Shown here piece after piece: positions 25,487 through 33,729 of a DNA stretch of 64,000 bases. This DNA is from Allobosea sp. WAO. GTDB taxonomy: Bacteria > Pseudomonadota > Alphaproteobacteria > Rhizobiales > Beijerinckiaceae. Each line of letters opens with the position of its first letter. Positions within the stretch are counted from its first letter, which is position 1. The DNA lies in contig NZ_JXTJ01000016.1 of NCBI RefSeq assembly GCF_001509835.1, positions 1 to 64,000 of the forward strand, read 5' to 3'. The position numbers and the translations under genes were made by a program. The notes beneath the pieces were generated by a model that was given only the letters and a program-made list of their open reading frames with translations, had not been told where the DNA came from and made no database searches.

Positions 25487-26836
25487 TTACGCCGCGGGCC
25501 GGAGGAAACGGCCGTCGCCGGCCTTGTTGGTGATCTTGCTGCCGTCCCAGGCAAGCGCGCCGCGGACATAGGTCGCAGCGACCCGGACGCGGAATTCGCG
25601 GCCCTCGAGCGAGCTCCACTTCACCGCGGACAGGCTCTTGCTGGGATCATGCACGAAACGACCGGGCTCCAGCACGACGATGTCGGCATCGGCGCCGGGG
25701 GCGAGACGGCCCTTGTCCGCGAGGAGGAAGGCCTTGGACGGGCCTTCGCAGAGTTGCTTCACCACCATGGTAGGCGAGATACCGCGCTCCTCGCAGCCGG
25801 TCCACAGCGCCGGCAGCAGGGTCTCGATGCCGGGGCCGCCCGAGGTGTTCTTGAAGATGTTGGGATCGCCCTTCTTCTCCAGTCCCCAGGAGACGTGGTC
25901 CGAGGAGATGAAGTCGCAATGCCCGGCGGCGAGATGGCTCCAGAGCAGCTCGCTCTCGGCCTTCGGCCGGATCGGCGGGTAGTGCTTGATCTTGGCGCCG
26001 AAGCGCGGGCCGTGCTCCTCGGCGTTGAGCATGAAATACTGCACGCAGCTTTCGACCGTCGCCTTGTGGCCGGCGCGTTTGTAGAGGTTGCAGATCTCGA
26101 AGCCGCGCGAGGTCGAGACGTGGACGGCATGGGCTCGCGCTCCGGTCTCGGCGCCGAGCTCGTAGATGCGGGCGGTGGCGAGGTTCTCGATCAGCGGGGT
26201 GTGGGCGCGCAGGAAAGCGTCCTGCCCGGTATCGCCGGCCTCGATCAGGCGCGCGATATTGCGCCGGGTCATCTCCTGATCCTGGTTGTGGACGCCGCAG
26301 AGCAGCCCGGTCGGCTCGATCAGCTTGAAGGCTTCGTAAAGAGTGTCGTCGCCGATGCGCGGGAAACGCGTCGGATTGGCCTCGAAGGTCGAGAACTTGA
26401 AGGCGCAGGCACCGGCGTCGACGAGACCAGGAATGGCGTGCAGTCCGTTCTCGATGGTGATCGTGGCATAGAGCGCGACATCGACATGCGCATCGCGCTC
26501 GACCACCGCCACCTTCTCGTTGAAGAGCTTGGCATTGGTGACCGGCTCGGGCTCGTCATAGGGCATGTCGACCATCACGGTGACGCCGCCGGAGGCGGCG
26601 GCACGTGAGCACATGCCGATGCCCTCGTGATTGGCCTGGCTGCCGGAATGGACCTGGCCGTCGATCACCCCGGGGATGATCCACTGCCCCCGGAAATCCT
26701 GCGTCTCGCGGGCCGAAGGCGGCGTGCCGGCGCCGACCGCTCCGACCTTGCCCCCGGAGACGGCGACATAGCCATCCTCGATGATTTTGTCGGACAGGAC
26801 GACATTGCCGCGAAGGACGAGATCGAAGTCGCTCAT
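25487..26836 (-). CDS. Dihydropyrimidinase / dihydroorotase-like cyclic amidohydrolase
   Basis: A 449-residue amidohydrolase of the hydantoinase/allantoinase/dihydroorotase group, which opens cyclic ureides. Metal-site residues seen are His63 (DGQVHSG), the Lys normally carboxylated (Lys147 in CAFKFSTF), His183 (GVHNQD), His239 (AVHVSTSRG) and Asp313 (SSDHVSW). The first His of the usual HxH is Gln61, a change also known in a dihydroorotase-like subgroup with QVHFREPG. It is the first gene of the minus-strand operon; its product should feed the L-carbamoylase encoded 6 bases downstream. An ATAA-N7-TTAT site lies 90 bases upstream. The exact ring substrate cannot be told. Confidence 0.87.
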   Translation of the reverse strand: MSDFDLVLRGNVVLSDKIIEDGYVAVSGGKVGAVGAGTPPSARETQDFRGQWIIPGVIDGQVHSGSQANHEGIGMCSRAAASGGVTVMVDMPYDEPEPVTNAKLFNEKVAVVERDAHVDVALYATITIENGLHAIPGLVDAGACAFKFSTFEANPTRFPRIGDDTLYEAFKLIEPTGLLCGVHNQDQEMTRRNIARLIEAGDTGQDAFLRAHTPLIENLATARIYELGAETGARAHAVHVSTSRGFEICNLYKRAGHKATVESCVQYFMLNAEEHGPRFGAKIKHYPPIRPKAESELLWSHLAAGHCDFISSDHVSWGLEKKGDPNIFKNTSGGPGIETLLPALWTGCEERGISPTMVVKQLCEGPSKAFLLADKGRLAPGADADIVVLEPGRFVHDPSKSLSAVKWSSLEGREFRVRVAATYVRGALAWDGSKITNKAGDGRFLRPAA

Positions 26837-26925
26837 GATGTGGCCGGCTCGGTTTCCGTTGAAATGGCAGCGTCATGCTAGCCGGTCCCGGTAACGCGCC
26901 ACGCATGCCAATTTTACGCGGCCTT

Positions 26926-26940
26926 ATAACCCGCCGTTAT
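26926..26940. promoter_or_regulatory. LysR-type operator candidate, copy 3 (ATAA-N7-TTAT)
   Basis: ATAACCCGCCGTTAT repeats the arms and 7-base spacing of the sites at 18966 and 19948, again with TTATG on the right. It lies 90 bases upstream of the hydantoinase-like ATG (26836), so the LysR protein encoded 7 kb away probably controls this minus-strand operon too. Confidence 0.65.
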
Positions 26941-27132
26941 GCAGGCGCCCGCGCCGATGCCATTCCCGTCGGAACCATGGGAGACATCCCTGGCCGAGCA
27001 TGGCGGTAGCCATAACGCCGGACATCCCGCCTTCGACGGCAATATCTCGGCGGCCTCAACCTTTTGTTAACCCTATCGCTCCTTTCTGGAGACATCCGAC
27101 CGGGGGCTGGGCAACCGGGGAAGGATAAGGCC

Positions 27133-27357
27133 ATGGGCGATGCCGGGCCAGAAGCGGCGGCGGTCAATGACCTCGTCGGCCTGCCTGTCGCGGAGGTGGA
27201 GCGCGACCTCATCCTCGCGACACTGCGTGAGACACGCGGCAACCGTACGCATGCCGCGCATATCCTTGGGCTCTCGATCAGGACGCTCAGGAACAAGATC
27301 GTAGCCTATGCTGCGGAGGGGCACGACGTGCCCGAACCGGGCACTGCCATTCATTGA
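27133..27357 (+). CDS. Small Fis-type HTH protein resembling the FlbD C-terminus
   Basis: A 74-residue protein consisting almost only of a Fis-family DNA-binding domain: VERDLILATLRETRGN, then THAAHILGLSIRTLRNKI (residues about 23-56). The order and wording (NRTHAA-ILG-SIRTLRNK) match the C-terminal domain of the flagellar NtrC-type regulator FlbD, but there is no receiver or AAA+ domain. The ATG at 27133 follows GAAGGATAAGG; an upstream in-frame ATG at 27064 adds 23 residues without family similarity. It could bind FlbD-like enhancer sites without activating sigma-54. Neighbours give no further hint. Confidence 0.7.
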   Translation: MGDAGPEAAAVNDLVGLPVAEVERDLILATLRETRGNRTHAAHILGLSIRTLRNKIVAYAAEGHDVPEPGTAIH

Positions 27358-27460
27358 GCCAGTGTCCGTGATCGATGGCTTAGCAGATGGATAACCGCGC
27401 AGCTCACGGCGCGTTCCGCCTTCCGCGGTCCCGGTGGGGCCGCGGAAGGCATTGGCCGAT

Positions 27461-27769
27461 TCACCGCCTTGCGCGCCAGGCCCGATAGCGCTCGAGCAGG
27501 CCGACGGCGCGCATGGCGAAAGCCGCCATCGGCTTGCGCAGGAAGGGGATGTCGGCGGCGATCAGCATCAGGCCCAGAGGCAGCATCCAGAGGCCGAGAA
27601 AGGGCAGGATCGAGAAGATGCCGCCGAGGATCAGCAGGAGCGCCGCGGGAATGCGGACGAGCCGCGAGGAGGGATGCCTGAGCCAGCGGCTGGCGGCTGC
27701 GAGCCTGTCGGGCAGTTCCTGCTCCAGCCGCTTGAAGGCCAGCCGAAGAAGCCGTTTTCCGTCGTTCAT
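27461..27769 (-). CDS. Small inner-membrane protein, unknown function
   Basis: A 102-residue protein with a basic amphipathic N-terminus (residues 1-38) and one long or hairpin hydrophobic stretch (IPAALLLILGGIFSILPFLG, then LWMLPLGLMLIAADIPFLRKP, about residues 40-78). The C-terminal tail is basic (LLERYRAWRARR). The layout resembles small PGPGW-type transmembrane proteins common in proteobacteria, though that exact motif is absent. It lies about 90 bases beyond the dnaE2 stop on the same strand; co-transcription is possible. Confidence 0.65.
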   Translation of the reverse strand: MNDGKRLLRLAFKRLEQELPDRLAAASRWLRHPSSRLVRIPAALLLILGGIFSILPFLGLWMLPLGLMLIAADIPFLRKPMAAFAMRAVGLLERYRAWRARR

Positions 27770-27859
27770 CCGTCGCTATTTCAACCAGGGCCCGGCAGGG
27801 CTGCCTTCATCTGCCCGTAAATCATGTCGTTTTCTGAGCAGCTTCCGAGCAGCGCAAGC

Positions 27860-30800
27860 TCAGTGGAAATCGCGCGACTTCGGGAGGATGCGGACATTGC
27901 GCGGATGGCCGGCGCGCGGGTGCTGCGGGTGCAGGAACTCGTCGGCACGGCTGAGCGCGATCTCGGCGCGGTGAGTATCGGACAGCCCGAGCAGATCGGC
28001 CGAGCGGTCGAAGACACGCCGCGCCATCAAATGCACCACGCCCTCGACGCTCTTCTGCACCCTGCCTTCGACCAGAAGCAGCCGCGCCGCCATGACCTCG
28101 CGGCGGAAGCGGGCGAAATCGCGGGCCCAGAGCACGATGTTGGCGATGCCGGTCTCGTCCTCCAGCGTGATGAAGATGGCGTTGCCCTTGCCGGGGCGCT
28201 GGCGCACCAGCACGACGCCGGCGACGCTCGCAAAGGCTCCGTCGCGCCCGGCGGCGATCGCCGCGCAGGTCGCGACGCCCGCCCCTGCAAAGCGCGGGCG
28301 CAGCAGGTCCATCGGGTGTCCCTTCAGCGAGAGCCGCGCCGTCTGGTAGTCGGCGACGACATGCTCGGCGAGCGGCATCGCCGGCAAGGCTGCCTCCGGC
28401 TCCTCCCCGAGCTCGCGGGCCGCTGCCGCCTCGAACAGCGGCAGGGCCTCGTCATCCGGCAGACGCCGCACCGCCCAGAGCGCCTCGCGCCGGTCCAGCC
28501 CGAGCGAGCAGAAGGCGTCGGCATCGGCGAGCAGGCGCATGGCACGCGCCGGCAATCGCGCCCGGCGGGCGAGACCCTCGACATCGCGATAGCCGTCGCC
28601 ACGGGCCGCGATCAGGCGTTTCGCCCAGTCCTCCTTGAAGCCATCGAGCTGGCGTAATCCCAGACGTAGTGCCCAGGGGCTTTTCCAGCCGGGCGTCGCC
28701 GATTCCAGGAGATTGTCCCAGGCGCTGGAATTCACATCGATCGGCCGCGGCTCGACGCCGCCATTCTCCTGCGCTTCCCGGACGATCTGGGCCGGGGCGT
28801 AGAAGCCCATGGGCTGCGAGTTCAGCAGCGCCGCGGCGAAGATCGCCGGATAGTGGCATTTCAGCCAGGAGGAGACATAGACCAGCTTGGCGAAGGAGGC
28901 GGCATGACTCTCGGGAAAGCCATAGCTGCCGAATCCCTTGATCTGCTCGAAGCAGCGCTGGGCGAAGGCCGGCTCATAGCCACGCTCGACCATGCGCCCG
29001 ACCATCAGCGCCTCATATTGGCCGATGGTGCCGAGATTGCGGAAGGTCGCCATGGCGCGGCGCAGGCCGTTGGCCTCGGGATCGGTGAATTTCGCCGCCG
29101 TCATGGCGAGCTGCATCGCCTGCTCCTGGAAGAGCGGAACGCCCAGGGTGCGGTTCAAGACATGATAGAGTTCGTCTTCGTCTCCGTGCTCCCGCGACGG
29201 AGAAGGATAGCTGACCTCCTCGATCCCTGAGCGCCGCTTCAGATAGGGATGCACCATATTGCCCTGGATCGGGCCGGGGCGGACGATCGCGACCTGGATG
29301 ACGAGATCGTAGAATTTATCGGGCCTCAACCGTGGCAGCATGTTCATCTGCGCCCGGCTCTCGACCTGAAAGACTCCTAAAGACTCGCCCCGCTTCAGCA
29401 TGGCGTAGGTCGCCTTGTCGTTTTGCGGGACGTCGGCGAGGCCGAGGTCCCTGCCCTCATGCTCGCGCAGCAGGTCAAATGCCTTGCGGATGCAGGTCAG
29501 CATGCCCAGCGCCAACACGTCGACCTTCATCAGGCGCAGCGCGTCGATGTCGTCCTTGTCCCATTCGATGAAGGTGCGATCCGCCATCGCGGCCTTGCCG
29601 ATCGGCACGGTCTCGTCGAGGCGCCCACGCATCAGCACGAAGCCGCCGACATGCTGCGAGAGATGGCGCGGGAAGCCGAGCAGGCGCACGGCGAACTGCA
29701 CGGCCTGCGCGATCACCGGATTGTCGGGATCGAGCCCGGCCTGGCGGACCTGCTCGCGGGTGATGTCGGAGCCCCAGCTGCCCCATTGCGTCGAAGCGAG
29801 ACGGGCGGTGACGTCCTCGGTCAGTCCCAGCGCCTTGCCGGCCTCGCGGATGGCGCTGCGCGGCCGATAATGGATCACGGTCGCGGCGATGCCGGCGCGC
29901 TCGCGTCCATAGGTCCGGTAGATCCACTGGATCACCTCCTCGCGCCGCTCATGCTCGAAATCTACGTCGATATCGGGCGGCTCGCGTCGCTCCTCCGAGA
30001 TGAAGCGGGCAAAGAGCAAGGTGTGCTCGGCCGGATCGACGGCGGTGATGCCGAGCGCGTAGCAGACGGCGGAGTTGGCGGCAGAGCCTCTGCCCTGGCA
30101 GAGGATGCCCTCGCCCTCGGCGAATTCGACGATCTGGCGGATGGTCAGGAAATAGCGGGCATAGTCGAGCCTGCCGATCAGGACGAGCTCGTCGTCGACC
30201 TGCTTCTGGACTGCAGGCGGGATGCCGCGGGGATAGCGCATCGGCAGGCGCCGGCGCACCAGCTCTTCCAGCCAGCGCTGTGGTGTCCAGCCGGGCGGCA
30301 CCGGTTCGTCGGGATATTCGTACCTGAGCTGCCCCAGGTCGAAATCGATACGGCCGAGGAGATGCTGGGTCTCCTCGATCGCCTCCGGCGCCTCCTTGAA
30401 CAGCCGGGCCATCTCCTGCGGCGTCTTGAGATGGCGCTCCGCATTGGCCTCGAGCAGGCGCCCGGCCCTGGCGATCGTCGTGCCCTCACGAATGCAGGTC
30501 ATGAGGTCCTGGAGATCGCGCTGTTCGGGCGCGTCGTAGAGCACGTCGTTCGTGGCGATCAGCGGGGTACTGGTCGGCGCCGCGATGTTTTTCAGACGGG
30601 CGAGGCGACGGCGATCGTCGCCGCGGCGCGACATGGTAGCGGCGAGCCAGACCGCGCCGGGCGCGGCGGCATCGAGCCGGGTGAGGATGTCGGAGAGGCC
30701 GTCGAGCCGGCGCTCCGGCATGACAACCAGCAGGAGGTCGCGGGCATCGCTCAGGAGATCGTCGAGGGCGAGGATGCATTCGCCCTTCGTTTCCGTCTTC

Positions 30801-31225
30801 AGATTACCGACTGTCAGCAGGCGGCAGAGCCGGCCCCAGCCGGCACGGTTGGCGGGATAGGCGACGATGTCGGGCGTGCCATCGGCGAAGACGAGGCGGC
30901 TACCGGTGACGAGCTTGAAAGCCTGCGCCTTCGCCTGGAGTTGGGACAAGGTGAAGGGCAGATCGGCAAAGGCGGGATTTTCGACCCAGATGTATTCGCC
31001 GGGGCTGCCGCCCTCGCGGATCTTCTCGGGGGCCAGCGCGCCTTCCTCACGCAGATCGCGCAGCGCGCTCCAGGCCCGCACCACGCCGGCGAGCGTGTTG
31101 CGGTCGGCGATGCCGAGGCCGGTCTGGCCGAGCAGCAGCGCGGTCATGAAGAGGTTCGGCCCTGGCGAGGCGCCGCGCAGGAAGGAAAAATTCGTCGCGG
31201 CGACGGACTCTGCATAGGCGGTCAT
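27860..31225 (-). CDS. dnaE2: Error-prone DNA polymerase III alpha subunit DnaE2
   Basis: A 1,121-residue C-family polymerase, the catalytic part of the SOS mutasome for translesion synthesis. It starts with a PHP domain (AESVAATNFSFLRGASPGPNLF), contains the catalytic PDIDVDF motif near residue 415 (its Asp pair binds Mg), LVYVSSWLKCHYPAIFAAALLNSQP and a C-terminal OB-fold (GVVLVRQRPGKGNAIFITLEDETG). The true ATG is 31225; it overlaps the imuB stop in ATGA, whereas the longer frame to 31369 runs into imuB. It is the last gene of the LexA-controlled imuA-imuB-dnaE2 operon. Confidence 0.95.
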   Translation of the reverse strand: MTAYAESVAATNFSFLRGASPGPNLFMTALLLGQTGLGIADRNTLAGVVRAWSALRDLREEGALAPEKIREGGSPGEYIWVENPAFADLPFTLSQLQAKAQAFKLVTGSRLVFADGTPDIVAYPANRAGWGRLCRLLTVGNLKTETKGECILALDDLLSDARDLLLVVMPERRLDGLSDILTRLDAAAPGAVWLAATMSRRGDDRRRLARLKNIAAPTSTPLIATNDVLYDAPEQRDLQDLMTCIREGTTIARAGRLLEANAERHLKTPQEMARLFKEAPEAIEETQHLLGRIDFDLGQLRYEYPDEPVPPGWTPQRWLEELVRRRLPMRYPRGIPPAVQKQVDDELVLIGRLDYARYFLTIRQIVEFAEGEGILCQGRGSAANSAVCYALGITAVDPAEHTLLFARFISEERREPPDIDVDFEHERREEVIQWIYRTYGRERAGIAATVIHYRPRSAIREAGKALGLTEDVTARLASTQWGSWGSDITREQVRQAGLDPDNPVIAQAVQFAVRLLGFPRHLSQHVGGFVLMRGRLDETVPIGKAAMADRTFIEWDKDDIDALRLMKVDVLALGMLTCIRKAFDLLREHEGRDLGLADVPQNDKATYAMLKRGESLGVFQVESRAQMNMLPRLRPDKFYDLVIQVAIVRPGPIQGNMVHPYLKRRSGIEEVSYPSPSREHGDEDELYHVLNRTLGVPLFQEQAMQLAMTAAKFTDPEANGLRRAMATFRNLGTIGQYEALMVGRMVERGYEPAFAQRCFEQIKGFGSYGFPESHAASFAKLVYVSSWLKCHYPAIFAAALLNSQPMGFYAPAQIVREAQENGGVEPRPIDVNSSAWDNLLESATPGWKSPWALRLGLRQLDGFKEDWAKRLIAARGDGYRDVEGLARRARLPARAMRLLADADAFCSLGLDRREALWAVRRLPDDEALPLFEAAAARELGEEPEAALPAMPLAEHVVADYQTARLSLKGHPMDLLRPRFAGAGVATCAAIAAGRDGAFASVAGVVLVRQRPGKGNAIFITLEDETGIANIVLWARDFARFRREVMAARLLLVEGRVQKSVEGVVHLMARRVFDRSADLLGLSDTHRAEIALSRADEFLHPQHPRAGHPRNVRILPKSRDFH

Positions 31226-32769
31226 GCGAACAGCCCATGCAGGAACCAGCGCGGCTGGACGCTCTCGCGATCGTAGAGCCCGGCGCGGAACAGCCAGAAA
31301 CGGCGCCCCTGTGCATCCTCGACGCGGTAGTAGTCGCGCGTCGGCTCGTCCGGCCCGTCGCGCCACCATTCCGGCGCGATCCGCTCCGGCCCCTCGGCGC
31401 GGGCGATCTCGTGCAGCACGCGGCGCCAGCGAAAGCGCAAAGGCGGACCGTCCGGCACCTCGGCGAGCGTCTCGACCGGTTGCGGCGGCTCGAAGAGCTG
31501 GAGCGGGCGCGCTGGCGGCTCGCCTGGTTCAGGCTCCGGCCAGATCTGCGTCCCGGCCGGCGCACCGACGGCCGGAACCACCCCCGCTTCCCGCTCGGGA
31601 TGATGGGAGTTGCGGGCGACGAAGCGCAGCACCCGGTCGCGGCCGAAGCGGGCGACGAGCCGGTCGACCAGATCGGCCACCGCTTCCTCCTCGACCGCGC
31701 GCCCGTCGAGGCTCGCCTGCGGCGTCCCGAGCGGTTCACAGACCGGCACGGCAAGACGGATCGCATCGAAGCCGAAACCGGGATCGAGCGGGTCCGCCAG
31801 CGTGTCGATGCGCTCGCGGTAGAGCCGCAGGATGGCGGCGGGATCCCGGGAGGGTCGGCCGGTCTCGAGGAAGAGGCGCCGGACGGCGCCGTCGCTGCGG
31901 AAGAAGCTGATCTCGAAGGCACGCCCGCCTTCGCCGCGCTGCTCGAGGATGCGGGCGGCCTCGTCGAGCAGGTGGCGCAGGATCGCCTCGAGCCCGTCAG
32001 TATCCTGCAAAGGCTCGGGGAAATGCCGCTCGACCATACAATCGGGCGGCGGCCGCAAGGGCGTGATGCGAATGTCCTCATGGCCGAGGATGCGTCGCAG
32101 ACGCCTGGCGAGCGTCTCGCCGAAGCGGGCCGACAGCGTGCCCGAAGGACGGGTGGAAAGATCGGCGAGTGTCTTCAACCCGGCCCGCGACAGGGCAAGA
32201 ATGGTTTCGGGCGGCGCCTCCAAAGCGGCGACCGGCAGGAGCCGGGCGCGTTCCGCATCGCCGCCCGGCGGAGAGATGGCGCAATCGCCGAAGCGGGCGA
32301 GCGCGCGCGCCGCCTCGGGCGTGCCGGCGATGCTGGCGCGAAGCTGGATGCCGAGCCGGCGCAGCCGGATGCCGATCTCCTGGCGCAGCGCCGCCTCGCC
32401 GCCGAAGAGATGGGCGCAGCCGCTGATGTCGAGCACCAGCCCATGCGGCTGATCGAGCGCGACCAGCGGAGTGAAGCGGTCGCAGAGCCCGGCGAGACGC
32501 CCGATGAAGCGCGCATCGGCAGCGGGGTCGGCCTCGGCTATGGCGAGGTCGGGAATGCGGGCGCGGGCATCGGCAAGGGTCAGCCCGCGGGTGAGGCCGA
32601 GCGCGACGGCGCGCCGGTCGCAATCGGCGAGCCTGAGCGCGCCGCCTTCCTTCTCGACCAGGACGAGCGGCCGCTCATCCTGCCCGGCGCCAGGCGGGAG
32701 CGCCCTCTGCCGATGCAGCCGGTCGCTCGCCAGGAATGGGAACCAGAGGGCGAGATAGCGGCGCTGCAT
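31222..32769 (-). CDS. imuB: Y-family polymerase-like mutasome protein ImuB
   Basis: A protein of about 515 residues related to Y-family polymerases, acting as a bridging factor between ImuA, DnaE2 and the beta clamp and not thought to polymerise. It begins MQRRYLALWFPFLASDRLHR, the usual ImuB start, and contains LVLDISGCAHLFGGE and an HhH segment (GLKTLADLSTRPSGTLSARFG). The frame is open to a GTG at 32850, but the family N-terminus and position favour the ATG at 32769. The start lies inside the imuA coding region, so the two genes overlap by 95 bases; the stop overlaps the dnaE2 ATG. Confidence 0.93.
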   Translation of the reverse strand: MQRRYLALWFPFLASDRLHRQRALPPGAGQDERPLVLVEKEGGALRLADCDRRAVALGLTRGLTLADARARIPDLAIAEADPAADARFIGRLAGLCDRFTPLVALDQPHGLVLDISGCAHLFGGEAALRQEIGIRLRRLGIQLRASIAGTPEAARALARFGDCAISPPGGDAERARLLPVAALEAPPETILALSRAGLKTLADLSTRPSGTLSARFGETLARRLRRILGHEDIRITPLRPPPDCMVERHFPEPLQDTDGLEAILRHLLDEAARILEQRGEGGRAFEISFFRSDGAVRRLFLETGRPSRDPAAILRLYRERIDTLADPLDPGFGFDAIRLAVPVCEPLGTPQASLDGRAVEEEAVADLVDRLVARFGRDRVLRFVARNSHHPEREAGVVPAVGAPAGTQIWPEPEPGEPPARPLQLFEPPQPVETLAEVPDGPPLRFRWRRVLHEIARAEGPERIAPEWWRDGPDEPTRDYYRVEDAQGRRFWLFRAGLYDRESVQPRWFLHGLFA

Positions 32770-33505
32770 CCTTTCGGCCCCCCCCCTCTCGGCCCCATTC
32801 CTGGAAAGATCGTCGCTCACGGTTCCACTCCACACGCCACTCACACTCACCGAGGCCGCCGCGATGGCGCAGCAGCCTCAAACTGAAGGCCGGATCACCC
32901 GGCGCATTGGCCTCGCGCGGCCGCGATGGCAGGGCCCGCACCAGCCAGCGGGTCGTCGCCGCACTCGGCGCCGGCTCGGGAGCGACCCGCAGCAGCAGCG
33001 TCATGACGCCGGACGTCTCGGCCGCCAGAACGAGGCGCCGGCTGGCGGTCAGATCGAGCTGGCGCGGCTCGCCCCAAGGCTCGATCAGCGCCGCGCCGAG
33101 AGCCGAACAGCGGGCCGCCTCGGCCCCGGCGCGCAAGACGCCTTCGGCATCGCGGGCCCGCACCAGCAGCACCTGCGCGGGGTCGAGGCCGAGCTCGGCG
33201 AGACCGGACGGGTGCAGCCGGCCGGCCTCGGCCACCAGGAAATCCTGCCGGACCCAGAGCAGCGGCCGCGTCCCCGCAGCCCGCAGGGCCAGGGCCGTGG
33301 CGAAGCCGGTCGCGGCGGGCAGATCGGCCCCAGCCGAGGCATAGATCTCATGCAGGGCGGCGCGAGCGATGCCGCCGCCCAGCGGCTCATCGAGCTCCGG
33401 CATGCCGAAACCGACGCGCTCCACCGGCGCGAGCTCGCGCGCCAGCCCCGCCAGAGCGAGGCTTTGCCGGAGACTGGCCAAGGCAGAGGAAGAGATGTCG
33501 GACAT
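32675..33505 (-). CDS. imuA: SOS mutasome protein ImuA
   Basis: A 276-residue RecA-like mutasome protein. It carries ALHEIYASAGADLPAATGFA near residues 50-70, a loop related to the RecA core, then WVRQDFLVAEAGRLHPSGL. Its C-terminal segment (APLSRPLVPIPGERPA) matches the usual ImuA tail. In alphaproteobacteria it is induced by DNA damage and works with ImuB and DnaE2. A LexA box lies 9-23 bases upstream of the ATG at 33505. Near residues 240-244 a run of nine G (positions 32778-32786) encodes Gly-Gly-Gly; a slip there would change the C-terminus. Confidence 0.92.
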   Translation of the reverse strand: MSDISSSALASLRQSLALAGLARELAPVERVGFGMPELDEPLGGGIARAALHEIYASAGADLPAATGFATALALRAAGTRPLLWVRQDFLVAEAGRLHPSGLAELGLDPAQVLLVRARDAEGVLRAGAEAARCSALGAALIEPWGEPRQLDLTASRRLVLAAETSGVMTLLLRVAPEPAPSAATTRWLVRALPSRPREANAPGDPAFSLRLLRHRGGLGECEWRVEWNRERRSFQEWGREGGGRKDAAPLSRPLVPIPGERPAASAEGAPAWRRAG

Positions 33506-33513
33506 GGTATTAT

Positions 33514-33528
33514 GTTCACTATATGTTC
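33514..33528. promoter_or_regulatory. LexA (SOS) box of the imuA-imuB-dnaE2 operon
   Basis: GTTCACTATATGTTC matches the alphaproteobacterial LexA operator GTTC-N7-GTTC exactly. It is 9 bases from the imuA ATG (33505), so LexA would block transcription initiation and the leader of the mRNA must be very short, or absent. Confidence 0.9.
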
Positions 33529-33729
33529 TCTAGCAAAACCACTCCCAAACCTCGCAGGAGTCAAGCCCGGATATGCGGCACGCTCCTTGCCAGAAAGGCG
33601 AGACGCGGCCGGAATTGCCTTCCAGCCGGCGGAACTGTCGCCAATCCCGGCGTTTCTGTCATATCAAGGAAACGCTGATCGGCTTGCTGCGAGGCAGGCA
33701 CGCCAGCCGCCGCCTTTCCGGGGACAAAG

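Noticed and set aside
29423..31276. 617-codon plus-strand frame
   Set aside because: Antisense shadow of dnaE2.
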